NCBI GenBank assembly: GCA_963786195.1
Contig: CAWAYH010000002.1
Coordinates: 1-64,000 of the forward strand
DNA: 64,000 bases
Source: CAWAYH01 sp963786195
GTDB taxonomy: Bacteria; Acidobacteriota; Vicinamibacteria; Vicinamibacterales; 2-12-FULL-66-21
Direction of reading: 5' to 3'
Part shown: positions 29,336 through 37,978 of the stretch, one piece after another
How positions within the stretch are numbered: the stretch's first letter is position 1
Layout: every line of letters begins with the position of its first letter
The notes under the pieces: model-generated
The model's database searches: none
Told to the model about the DNA's origin: nothing
The model's input: the letters and a program-made list of their open reading frames with translations, nothing else
Program-made: the position numbers and the translations under genes

Positions 29336-30277
29336 ATGATCCTCTCTCCGGCTCCCCGGCTGGCGGCGTTGACGATTGCAGGACTGACGATACTGGGAAC
29401 GGCCGCCTGTAGCGGCGGGCCGGACTCGCCCGGGAGCTCTCCGACCGCGCCAACCGTCTCGAGCGCATCCGCAGCGGAGGTGCGCTTCGAGGGCCGCATC
29501 GAATCGATTAACGCCCCGGCCAGCCAGCTGGTCGTGGCCAGCCGGACGCTCAAAGTCACGGCCGCCACGCAAATCCGCGGCGAATCGCGGCGGGGCATGG
29601 GTGATCTGCGGGTCGGCGATCTGGTCGATGTTGAGGGCCAGCTCGAAGGCTCACTCGTCGTGGCGGTCCAGATCGAGGTGAGGGTGCCAGTGCCGGTGCC
29701 CGGGCAGAATCCGCCCGCGCCAAACGGCGGCCCCGGACCGAACCCTGGACCCGCGCCGAATCCTCCGCCCGCGCCGAATCCGCCACCCGCGCCCAATCCG
29801 CAGCCGCCGGGCGCCCAGGTCCAGTTCACCGGCGCCATTAGCGCCATTTTCGGCACCAATTTGATCGTGGCAGGCCGCACGGTTCAAACGATAGCGAGCA
29901 CGCTGGTGCTGCGCCGCGGCGATCCTGTGCCTTTCGGCCGCCTCGCGGTCGGGCAGGTCGTCGAAGTGCGCGGATCGCAGCAGCCGGACGGGAGCGTGCT
30001 CGCTAACCGCATCACGATCGAGGAAGACCCCGCCGAGGAAGTGACGGCCAAGGGGATCATCGGGTCACTGACGATCCCAACTCCCACGAACCCAACTCAG
30101 GTGACGCTGACGGTTGCCGGCCGCACGATCCGCACGAACGCGAGCACCCTTGTGCGGCGGCGCGGTGATCCCGTCAGCTTCGATCGGATGCACGTTGGCC
30201 AGGAGGTAGAGGTCAAGGGAGTGTTGCAGGCCGACGGCAGCATTCTCGCGACACGCATCACGCTTGAAGAGGACTAG
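29336..30277 (+). CDS. DUF5666-domain lipoprotein
   Basis: 313 residues from ATG 29336 (RBS AAGGGAAGG). The lipobox lies in TILGTAACSGG. Three DUF5666-type beta-barrel units follow, each with a hydrophobic strand and a DxVDVEGQ or VEVRGSQQPDG or VEVKGVLQADG turn: about 50-130, 175-245 and 250-313. Unit 1 is joined by a Pro/Asn/Gly-rich linker (NPGPAPNPPPAPNPPPAP). Likely an outer-membrane or periplasmic binding protein; ligand unknown. Upstream, an inverted repeat GTCGACT-N8-AGTCGAC at 29253-29274 could be an operator. Confidence 0.82.
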   Translation: MILSPAPRLAALTIAGLTILGTAACSGGPDSPGSSPTAPTVSSASAAEVRFEGRIESINAPASQLVVASRTLKVTAATQIRGESRRGMGDLRVGDLVDVEGQLEGSLVVAVQIEVRVPVPVPGQNPPAPNGGPGPNPGPAPNPPPAPNPPPAPNPQPPGAQVQFTGAISAIFGTNLIVAGRTVQTIASTLVLRRGDPVPFGRLAVGQVVEVRGSQQPDGSVLANRITIEEDPAEEVTAKGIIGSLTIPTPTNPTQVTLTVAGRTIRTNASTLVRRRGDPVSFDRMHVGQEVEVKGVLQADGSILATRITLEED

Positions 30278-31702
30278 AAGTAACAGGGTGCCAGGGTGCC
30301 GGGGTGCCGGGGCCAGGGTGCCAGCGTGCCAAGGGTGGCAGGGTGCCAGAGTGCCGGGGTGCCGGCGTATTCCGTACTAGAGCGCCTGGGTGCCCGGGCG
30401 CCCGGTCTCGGGGTGCCTGGCACCTTGGCATTGTGGCACTCTGCCACCAGCACCTGGCCGCGGCACTCTGGCACCCTTGGCACCCTTGGCACCGCTACAC
30501 GACTCCTCCCGCCCTCCACTCCCTCGATCGTGTCCCGCTCGATCCCGATTTCCTCGAGGATCGCTTGCGTGTGCTGGCCGAGTGACGGGATCGGTCCCAT
30601 CACGGGATCGACTCCGTCCATTCTGACCGGCGGCAGCAGCGCGCGAAGTGCGCCGGCGGGGGAGCCGATCTCGCGCCAGCAATCGCGGGCGGACAGTTGC
30701 GGGTGATTGACGAATTCTGCGACGGAGTTCATTCGCGAGTACGCGATTTGTGCGGACTCGAGGCGGTTGACGATTTCTGCAATGGAGAGGCGGCTGAAGA
30801 CGGCATCAATTGCCACGTGCAGCGGCTCGCGATGCTGGACGCGCAGCGAGTTCGTGCGAAAACGTTCGTCGTGCTCGAGATCGGAGCGCTGGAGGACGAC
30901 GGCGCAGAACCGCGTCCACTCGCGCGCGTTCTGGATGCCGAGATAGACCTGACCTGCCATCCCCGCCGGTAAACGGCCCATACGGCGCAATCGACGCGTG
31001 ATTGGCGCCGCTCCGCGCCGGCGGACTGCCGCCGTACGTCGTGTAGTACGTCGCAAATCCCATCCACTCGGCCAGCGCGTCGAACAGCGAGACCTCGATT
31101 GACGCGCCGACGCCGGTCTGCGATCGGGAGAGCAGCGCTGTGAGGATTCCCGAGTAGGCATACATGCCCGCGGCAATGTCGGCGACGGAGATGCCGACTT
31201 TCGCGGGCGCGTCCCTCGTCCCCGTGATCGAGATCAGGCCGACCTCGCTCTGGACGAGCAGATCGTAGGCCTTCTTCTGGGCGTAGGGCCCTGACGATCC
31301 ATAGCCCGACACGTTGCACACGATGAGTCGCGCGTTGCGTGCGCGGAGGCTTTCCGCCGTCGTGCCCAGTCGATCGGACGCCCCGGGCGCCAGGTTCTGC
31401 ACGAACACATCCGCCCGGTCGAGCAGGCGCATGAGGACGTCATGCGCGCCCGGGTGTTTCAGGTCGAGCGTCAGCGACTCCTTCGACCGGTTGAGCCACA
31501 CGAAGTAGCTGGAAAGCCCGTTGACGGTCGAATCGAAGCTCCGTGCAAAGTCTCCACCGTCGGGCCGTTCTATCTTTATGACGCGCGCCCCGAGATCGGC
31601 GAGCTGCCGGGTGGCGAACGGCGCCGCCACGGCCTGTTCCACGGACACGACGGTCACGCCACGCAATGGGAGCATCGGGAACTTTTCGGGTCCGGCAGAC
31701 AT
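30274..31702 (-). CDS. CaiB/BaiF (family III) CoA-transferase (one frameshift; C-terminus runs into repeat)
   Basis: ATG 31702 gives MSAGPEKFPMLPLRGVTVV. Family marks are ADLGARVIKIERPDGGDFAR, NRSKESLTLDLK, VQNLAPGASDRLG and GYGSSGPYAQKKAYDLLVQ; the catalytic Asp fits KKAYDLLVQ. The frame shifts near 30965-30985: sense resumes as GQVYLGIQNAREWTRFC. Conserved sequence ends around LGQHTQAILEEIGI (about 30540). After that the frame stays open for some 80 codons through the GGGTGCC repeat to 30274, so the native stop is missing. Members move CoA between dicarboxylic or other acids and a donor acyl-CoA; the substrate here is unknown. Confidence 0.82.
30288..30500. repeat. Degenerate 8-nt tandem repeat with inverted halves (GGGTGCC family)
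   Basis: The left half (30288-30370) repeats AGGGTGCC, GGGGTGCC and AGCGTGCC. The right half (30417-30495) repeats the complement, TGGCACCT, TGGCACTC and TGGCACCC. A spacer of about 45 bp (30371-30416) with GCGCCTGGGTGCCCGGGCGCC separates them. Folding would give a hairpin of more than 70 bp with bulges. It lies between the convergent lipoprotein and CoA-transferase genes, and the transferase frame continues through it. Confidence 0.8.
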
Positions 31703-31770
31703 TACATCATCAGCGTGCCACGGTGCCACGGTACCGAGGTGCCAGGGTGCGGGAGATCAGGACAGGGCGA

Positions 31771-32313
31771 GTGACTGACGAACAGCTGATGCTCGAGGTT
31801 CGCGACGGATCGCGCGACGCGTTCGTGACGCTCTTCGAACGCTATCGCGAACGGGTCTGGCGGTTCTTCCGGCGCCGCATCCAGGACGCCGGACGCGCCG
31901 AGGAGCTGGCGCAGGACGCGTTCCTGGCGATTCTGCAGGGCGCCGCCAGATACGAGCCCCGCGCGGCGTTTCGCTCGTACCTCTTCGGCATCGCCTTCAA
32001 CGTGCTCCTCGCCGAGCGCCGGCAGGCTGCGCGTCGTTCGGTGGGTCCGCTGGACGCCGATCCGCCTGCTTCGGCGCCGAACCCGGAAGCCGCGATCTGG
32101 GTCCGGCAGGCGCTTGCCACGATAGACGCTGACGATCGGGAGATTCTGATGCTCCGCGAGTACGACGAGTTGAGCTACCAGGAGATCGCAGATCTCCTCG
32201 GCATGCCGCTCAACACGGTTCGTTCGCGGTTGTTCCGTGCGCGTCTCGCGCTGAAGGACGCGCTCGCGCCCGAGAACGGGATAAGGGTGGGATCAAGTCA
32301 TGAGAGCCGCTGA
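31771..32313 (+). CDS. ECF-type RNA polymerase sigma factor
   Basis: 180 residues from the GTG at 31771 (VTDEQLMLEVRDGSRDAF). Region 2 is clear (ALFERYRERVWRFFRRR-like, then EELAQDAFLAILQG) and region 4 ends LSYQEIADLLGMPLNTVRSR. The spacer is short and the last codons overlap the anti-sigma gene by 14 nt, so the pair is translationally coupled. Upstream, short GGTGCCA repeats lie between it and the divergent CaiB gene; no clear promoter is visible. Likely controlled by release from the membrane-bound anti-sigma factor. Confidence 0.9.
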   Translation: MTDEQLMLEVRDGSRDAFVTLFERYRERVWRFFRRRIQDAGRAEELAQDAFLAILQGAARYEPRAAFRSYLFGIAFNVLLAERRQAARRSVGPLDADPPASAPNPEAAIWVRQALATIDADDREILMLREYDELSYQEIADLLGMPLNTVRSRLFRARLALKDALAPENGIRVGSSHESR

Positions 32314-33469
32314 ACATTCTGACCCTGAAGAGCTGATGGCGTGCCTCGACGGCGAACTGCCGGCGGATCGGGCCGCGGTCATCCGTGCGCACCTGGCGGT
32401 GTGCGATCGGTGTCAGCGCGTGTCCGACGAGCTGGCCGGCGTCTCGCACAATCTCGCGCAGTGGCGCATCGAGAAAACCCCCGACACGCTGCGTGCCCCG
32501 TCGCTCTCGACCGCCCGCACAGCCCCCGCGCGGCGTCGCTGGTTTGGATTCGGATCGACCTGGACTCGACCGGCGCTCGTCCGCGTGTTCGCCGGCGGAT
32601 GCGCGGTCGCCCTCGTCGGGCTTGTGCTGGCTCAGCTACCGCGCCGGCACAGTACCGCCAGACCGAGCCTGAGCGCAGCGCGGCCAGTCGACGGATTCAT
32701 GGGTCCGCGGGAAGGTGTTGTCGGGAAAGGGCAGTCGAGCGGAGCTTCGATCGCGGGCGTTCCACCAGCGGCGATGCAGCCGCCTCGAACCGCGATGGTG
32801 ACCCGCACCGCGCGTCTGAGGCTGGTCGCCACGAACTTCGACACGGCGCGGCCGGAAGTCGACCGCATCCTCCGGGATCTGAGCGGCTTCGTCGGCGAAA
32901 TCGTCGTCACCGGTGGTCGCGGTACGCCGCGCTCTCTGACGGCCACACTTCGCGTGCCGTCCGATCGGCTGGACGCGGCGCTGACGGCTCTGAAAGGGCT
33001 CGGGCAGGTCGTCCAGGAATCGCAGGCGGGCGAGGACGTGACCGATCAGGTCGTCGATCTGGATGTGCGCCTCACGAACAACCGCAACACCGAAAAGCGC
33101 CTGATCGACCTGCTTCAGAAGCGGACCGGCGCGCTGGACGACGTGCTGGCGGCTGAGCGGGAGATCGCGCGGGTGCGCGAGGAGATCGAGCGGCTCGACG
33201 CGCAGCGCAAGCACATTCAGGATCGTGTGACGTACGCGACGCTGTCGCTCGAAGTGCTCGAGGAGCGCAAGGCCGATCTCGATCTCGGCACGCAGTCGCT
33301 CTCCACCCGCTTCCGCAACGCCGTCGTCGAGGGCTTCACCGCAGCACTCGACAGCCTGCTGGAGGTCACCCTGTTTCTCGTGCGCGTCGGTCCCGCGCTG
33401 ATGCTGTGGGCCGTCGTTCTCTTCTGGCCGGCGCGTCGCTTCTACCGGTGGACCAGAGCGAGCCAATGA
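32300..33469 (+). CDS. Membrane anti-sigma factor with zinc-finger N-terminus and DUF4349 sensor domain
   Basis: 389 residues. The N-terminal anti-sigma zinc-binding region has HLAVCDRC (His-x3-Cys-x2-Cys), followed by a linker and a transmembrane helix (VFAGGCAVALVGLVLAQL, about 95-112). The extracytoplasmic part is a DUF4349-like domain (about 165-370: RTARLRLVATNFDTARPEVD, GFVGEIVVTGG, coiled-coil KRLIDLLQKRTGALDDVL). It ends in a second transmembrane helix (TLFLVRVGPALMLWAVVLFW). DUF4349 as the signal-facing half of an anti-sigma factor is an uncommon pairing that the sequence shows directly. It overlaps the sigma gene. Confidence 0.85.
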   Translation: MRAAEHSDPEELMACLDGELPADRAAVIRAHLAVCDRCQRVSDELAGVSHNLAQWRIEKTPDTLRAPSLSTARTAPARRRWFGFGSTWTRPALVRVFAGGCAVALVGLVLAQLPRRHSTARPSLSAARPVDGFMGPREGVVGKGQSSGASIAGVPPAAMQPPRTAMVTRTARLRLVATNFDTARPEVDRILRDLSGFVGEIVVTGGRGTPRSLTATLRVPSDRLDAALTALKGLGQVVQESQAGEDVTDQVVDLDVRLTNNRNTEKRLIDLLQKRTGALDDVLAAEREIARVREEIERLDAQRKHIQDRVTYATLSLEVLEERKADLDLGTQSLSTRFRNAVVEGFTAALDSLLEVTLFLVRVGPALMLWAVVLFWPARRFYRWTRASQ

Positions 33470-33470
33470 C

Positions 33471-33620
33471 GCTCGGAAGCTCGGGGGCTCGGGAACTCGG
33501 AAGCTCGGCGCCGAACCCCCGAGTCCCCGAACCCCCGAATCCCCGAACCCCCGAACTCCCCGAGTCCCCGAACTCCCGAATCCCGAATCCCCGAACTCCC
33601 GAATCCCCGAACTCCGACCG
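33471..33620. repeat. Degenerate 8-nt tandem repeat with inverted halves (YTCGG family)
   Basis: Left units GGAAGCTC, GGGGGCTC, GGGAACTC; then about twelve right units GAACCCCC, GAGTCCCC, GAATCCCC, GAACTCCC. The halves are loosely complementary. It begins at the end of the anti-sigma gene and covers the 3' end of the convergent acyl-CoA dehydrogenase gene, whose frame continues through it. Confidence 0.85.
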
Positions 33621-34774
33621 TCCAATCTCGGCAACCCGAGCACGTGTTCGGCCACGTACGCCAGGATCAGATTGGTCGAAATGGGCGCCACCTGGTACAG
33701 CCGGGTCTCTCGGAACTTGCGCTCGATGTCGTAGTCTTCGGCAAAACCGAATCCACCGTAGGTCTGAACGGCGACGTTCGCTGCTTCCCACGATGCGTCG
33801 GCGGCGAGCAGTTTGGCCATGTTGGCTTCAGCGCCGCACGGCTGGCCGCGGTCGAACAGCTCGGCGGCGCGGATGCGCATGAGGTCGGCCGCCTCCACAT
33901 TGACGTGCGCGCGGGCGATCGGGAACTGCACGCCCTGGTTCTGCCCGATCGGCCGCGCGAACACGACGCGATCCGTGGCGTATCGCGTCGCGCGCTCGAC
34001 GAACCAGCGGCCGTCGCCCACGCATTCCGCGGCGATGAGGATCCGTTCGGCGTTGAGGCCATCGATCAGGTACCGGAAGCCCTTGCCTTCCTCGCCGACC
34101 AGCGTGTCGGCCGGCACCTCGAGATCGTCGAAGAACAGCTCGGTCGTCGCGTGGTTCATCATCGTGCGGATCGGCCGGATCGTCAGTCCGTTTCCGATCG
34201 CCTTGCGCATGTCGACGAGCAGAACCGAGAGGCCTTCCGTGCGCTTCTTGACCTCTTCGATCGGCGTCGTGCGCACGATCAGCAGCAACAGATCTGAATG
34301 CTCCGCGCGCGAGATCCAGATCTTCTGGCCGCGAATGACGTACTTGTCGCCCTTGCGCACGGCAAGCGTCTTGAGCTGCGTCGTGTCCGATCCCGTCGTC
34401 GGCTCGCTGACGCCGAAGGCCTGCAGACGCAGCTCGCCGCTGGCGATCTTCGGGAGGAACGCGCGCTTCTGGGCGTCCGACCCGTGCCGGAGCAGAGTGC
34501 CCATCGTGTACATCTGCGCGTGGCAGGCGCCGGCATTGCCGCCGCTGCGGTTGATCTCTTCGAGGATGATCGACGCTTCGGTCACGCCCAGGCCCGATCC
34601 ACCAAACTCCTCCGGAATCAGCGCGGCCAGGTAGCCCGCGTCGGTCAGTGCCTTGACGAACGCCTCGGGATACGCGCGCAACGCATCGAGCTCGCGCCAG
34701 TAGGTATCCGGAAAACTCCGGCACAGATCGCGAACGCCGGCCCTCAGATCGTGATGCAGTTCGACGTGTGTCAA
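33617..34774 (-). CDS. Acyl-CoA dehydrogenase (no stop before the adjacent repeat)
   Basis: The TTG at 34774 is the start, with GGAGG five to six bases upstream. The roughly 385-residue protein shows the family order: IPEEFGGSGLGVTEASII, the FAD/substrate motif FGVSEPTTGSDTTQL, VIRGQKIWISRAEHSD, VEEEGKGFRYL-like sequence, and C-terminal VQTYGGFGFAEDYDIERKFRE. Catalytic Glu should lie in the last region. After AYVAEHVLGLPRLDG the frame enters the GGGAYTCGG repeat and remains open to 32636, antisense to the anti-sigma gene; I end the gene at the repeat. Probable oxidation of a short or branched acyl-CoA. Confidence 0.88.
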
Positions 34775-34799
34775 CGTGCCTCCAGAGTAACATTGCCGC

Positions 34800-36410
34800 A
34801 TGCCGACCGTCGCCGACCTCATCGTCCAGCGCCTCCGCGACGCCGGCGTGCGCACGCTGTTCGGCATGCCTGGCGGGGGCAGCAACCTCGATGTCCTCGA
34901 AGCGGCCGCCAACGCGGACCTCGAGTTGGTACTGACGTCGACCGAGACGGCCGGCGCGCTGGCCGCGATGGCGCAGGCGGAGATCACCGGCCGGCCCGGC
35001 GCGTGTCTGACGACGCTGGGACCCGGCGTGGCGTCGGTCGTCAACGGCATGGCGTGCGCGCTGCTGGATCGGGCCCCGCTCGTCGTCTTTACCGACAGCC
35101 ACCCAGCCGCGGGATTGAAGACGTACGAACATCAGCGGCTTGACCATTCGTCGCTGCTCACGCCTGTTGCCAAGTGGTCGTCGACGCTCACGCCTGAAAC
35201 CGCACTCGAAACGGTGGACCGTGCGATCGCGACGGCCGTCGCGTGGCCGCCGGGTCCCGTCCATCTCGATTGTCCGGGTGACGTCGCCTCAGCTCCTGTG
35301 CCGGACCTCGCATCAGGCGCGGGTGCCGCCGTCAGCGCGTTGCGGGACGAGCTGACCGACGCCGATCTTGATGCGACGATCGTGTCGCTTCTGTCGCGCG
35401 CGCGAAGGCCGTTGCTGCTCGTGGGCCTCGGCGCCCGACGTCTGGACGATGCAACGGCGATTCGAGAGCTCTGCGAACGGTGCGGCCTTCCGGCGATGGT
35501 CACCTACAAGGCCAAGGGCGTCGTGCCCGACGATCACCCGTGGTTTGCCGGCGTCTTCACGAACGGCGCGATCGAGCAGCCGCTGATCGCGGAGAGCGAC
35601 CTGCTCGTGGGCGTTGGTCTGGATCCGGTCGAGCTGATCCCGCGGCCCTGGAAGCCATCGCAGCCGGTTCTGTATTGCGGGAGAGGGGCTGTCAGTGACA
35701 GTCATGTTCCATATGTCGCTCAGATCGTCGCAAGCCTGCCATCGGCGTTGCGCGCCATCGGGCGTCACTTCAGACAGCTCGAATGGAATCCGGATCGGAT
35801 CCGTCAGGGGGTCGATGAGCAAACGCGAAGGATCCAGGATCCCGGTGTCGGGCTGACCGCGCAACGGGTCGTGGAGATCGCCGGGGCCCGACTGGCGAGA
35901 AGGTCCCGCGTGACCGTTGACGCCGGCGCGCACATGTTCCCCGCGACGATGCTGTGGCCGGTCTGCGAGCCGAACCAGATGCTCATCTCCAACGGGCTGT
36001 CGACGATGGGCTTTGCGCTGCCGGCGGCGATTGGGGCCGCGCTGATCGATCCGGAGCGGTGCGTGGTCGCCCTCACCGGCGACGGCGGCCTGCTGATGTG
36101 TCTCGGTGAACTTTTGACCGCCGTCCGGGAAAAGCTGCGCGTCATCACGATCGTGTTCAGCGACGCATCGCTCAGCCTCATCGAGATCAAACAGCAGCAG
36201 CGCCGGCTCCATCCTTCGGGCGTGGCGCTCGGATCGATCGACTGGCCGGGCCTGGCGGAGAGTTTCGGCGTCGCGGCCTACCGTGCTGAAAGCGCAGATC
36301 AGCTCGAACGCGCGGTCGACGAGGCACAGGCGGGCTCAGGGCCGAGCTTGATCGAAGCCAGGATCGATCGGAGCCACTACGGAAACCTGCTCCGCGCGAT
36401 TCGGGGATAA
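34800..36410 (+). CDS. TPP-dependent enzyme, acetolactate synthase/benzoylformate decarboxylase-like
   Basis: 536 residues in the usual PYR, central and PP order. The PYR domain has LFGMPGGGSNLDVLEAA and activating Glu in TSTETAGALAAMAQ; the central domain has RPLLLVGLGARR; the PP domain has GDGGLLMCLGELLTAV followed by IVFSDASLSLIEIKQQQRR. The FSD replaces the usual NN after GDG, so Mg coordination is slightly unusual. It is divergent from the acyl-CoA dehydrogenase gene, 25 nt apart, and upstream of an aldehyde dehydrogenase, consistent with decarboxylation of a 2-oxoacid to an aldehyde that is then oxidised (inference). Confidence 0.87.
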   Translation: MPTVADLIVQRLRDAGVRTLFGMPGGGSNLDVLEAAANADLELVLTSTETAGALAAMAQAEITGRPGACLTTLGPGVASVVNGMACALLDRAPLVVFTDSHPAAGLKTYEHQRLDHSSLLTPVAKWSSTLTPETALETVDRAIATAVAWPPGPVHLDCPGDVASAPVPDLASGAGAAVSALRDELTDADLDATIVSLLSRARRPLLLVGLGARRLDDATAIRELCERCGLPAMVTYKAKGVVPDDHPWFAGVFTNGAIEQPLIAESDLLVGVGLDPVELIPRPWKPSQPVLYCGRGAVSDSHVPYVAQIVASLPSALRAIGRHFRQLEWNPDRIRQGVDEQTRRIQDPGVGLTAQRVVEIAGARLARRSRVTVDAGAHMFPATMLWPVCEPNQMLISNGLSTMGFALPAAIGAALIDPERCVVALTGDGGLLMCLGELLTAVREKLRVITIVFSDASLSLIEIKQQQRRLHPSGVALGSIDWPGLAESFGVAAYRAESADQLERAVDEAQAGSGPSLIEARIDRSHYGNLLRAIRG

Positions 36411-36420
36411 TGAGGGTGCC

Positions 36421-37880
36421 ATGACTACTGCAACCGGCGTAGAAGGTCTCATCATCGACGGTCTGCGCGGCAGCGCATCGGACGGCGGGACATTCGAGGT
36501 TTTCGATCCCTCGACGGGCGATGTGCTCGCGACGGTGGCGAAGGCCACCAAAGCCGACGTCCGACCGCGCGGTCCAGTCCGCGCAGGCGGCACTCGAGTC
36601 GAAGGCGTGGGGCGGGATGGTTCCGGCAGAGCGCGGACGCATCATGATTCGCATCGCGCAGGCGCCTGCGCGATCGCGTCGAGGAGCTGGCCACGCTCGA
36701 AAGCCGCGACAACGGCAAACCGCTCAGCCAGGCGCGGACCGACGTGCAGGTTGCGGCGCGCTACTTCGAGTTCTTCGCCGGCATCGCCGACAAGATCATG
36801 GGCAACACGATCCCGCTGGGCCCGGGATTCCTCGACTACACGCTGCGCGAGCCGATTGGCGTCTCCGCGCACATCGTGCCCTGGAACTATCCGATCCAGA
36901 TCGGCGCGCGCGGCGTGGCGCCGGCGCTCGCCGCCGGATGCACCGTCGTCTTCAAGCCGTCGAGCGAGGCGCCGATGACGGCCCTCCGCCTGGGCGAGAT
37001 CGCGCTGGCCTGCGGGCTGCCGGCTGGAGTGCTCAACGTCGTGCCCGGCACGGGATCGGAAGCCGGCACCGCGCTCGCCAGCGATCCGGATATCAACCAG
37101 CTGACGTTCACGGGGTCGGTCGATGTCGGCGTGCAGGTCGCGAAGATGGCGGCGGAGAACGTCGTGCCGGTCGTGATGGAGCTCGGCGGCAAGTCGCCGA
37201 ACGTGGTGTTCGCCGACGCCGACCTGGATCTCACGGTGCAAGGCGTAGCCAACGCGATCTTCCAGAACGCCGGGCAGACGTGCTCGGCCGGATCGCGGCT
37301 GCTCGTCGAGCGCAAGGCCCACGACGCGCTGGTCGAGCGCCTGGCCGCGCGCGCGAAGTCGATGCGCGTCGGCCCCGGCGTGAGCGATCCGGACATGGGG
37401 CCGATCATCTCGAAGCGACAGCTCGAGACGATCGAAGGCTACGTGAAGGTCGGCAGAGGCGAAGGCGCGACCGTCGCGGCGGGTGGCGAACGGCCGTCGG
37501 ATCCGGCCCTCGGGCGGGGCTTCTACTTCCAGCCGACGCTGCTCGACGACGTCGCGCCGGACATGCGCGTCGCGCAGGAGGAGATCTTCGGTCCGGTGCT
37601 GGCGATCATCCCGTTCGACGATCTCGAGGAGGCCGCGATGCTGGCCAACCGCAGCCAGTACGGTCTCGTCGCCGGCGTGTGGACGCGCGACATCAACAAG
37701 GCGATGACGCTCGCGTCGCGCATCAAGGCGGGACAGGTCTACATCAACACCTACGGCGCCGGCGGCGGCGTCGAGCTGCCGTTCGGCGGATACAAGAAGA
37801 GCGGCTACGGCCGCGAGAAGGGCCTCGAATCGCTGGCCAGCTACACGCAGGTCAAGAATGTCTGCGTGAAGTTCGGATGA
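36421..37880 (+). CDS. Aldehyde dehydrogenase (two frameshifts near the N-terminus)
   Basis: The ATG at 36421 follows the previous stop by 10 nt. Frame 1 gives MTTATGVEGLIIDGLRGSAS up to about 36560; frame 2 gives DRAVQSAQAALESKAWGG; frame 3 from about 36670 carries the rest to the TGA at 37878. Rejoined it is about 485 residues, normal for the family. Motifs: LTFTGSVDVGVQVAKMAAE, VMELGGKSPNVVF (general base Glu), NAGQTCSAGSR (catalytic Cys) and EEIFGPVLAIIPF. Likely cytosolic NAD-dependent oxidation; the chemistry is family knowledge. It ends at the edge of a repeat. Confidence 0.87.
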
Positions 37881-37887
37881 TCGGCGC

Positions 37888-37976
37888 GCGGCGTTCGGCG
37901 CTCGGCTCTCGGTGGTTCGGTAGCTCGGTGGCTCGGGGCCCGAGTCCCCGAACGTCCGAGCCCCCGAACCTCCGAC
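37888..37976. repeat. Degenerate 8-nt tandem repeat with inverted halves (YTCGG family)
   Basis: Left units TTCGGCGC, CTCGGTGG, TTCGGTAG; right units CCCCGAAC, GTCCGAGC, CCCCGAAC. It fills the space between two convergent genes. Confidence 0.8.
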
Positions 37977-37978
37977 GG

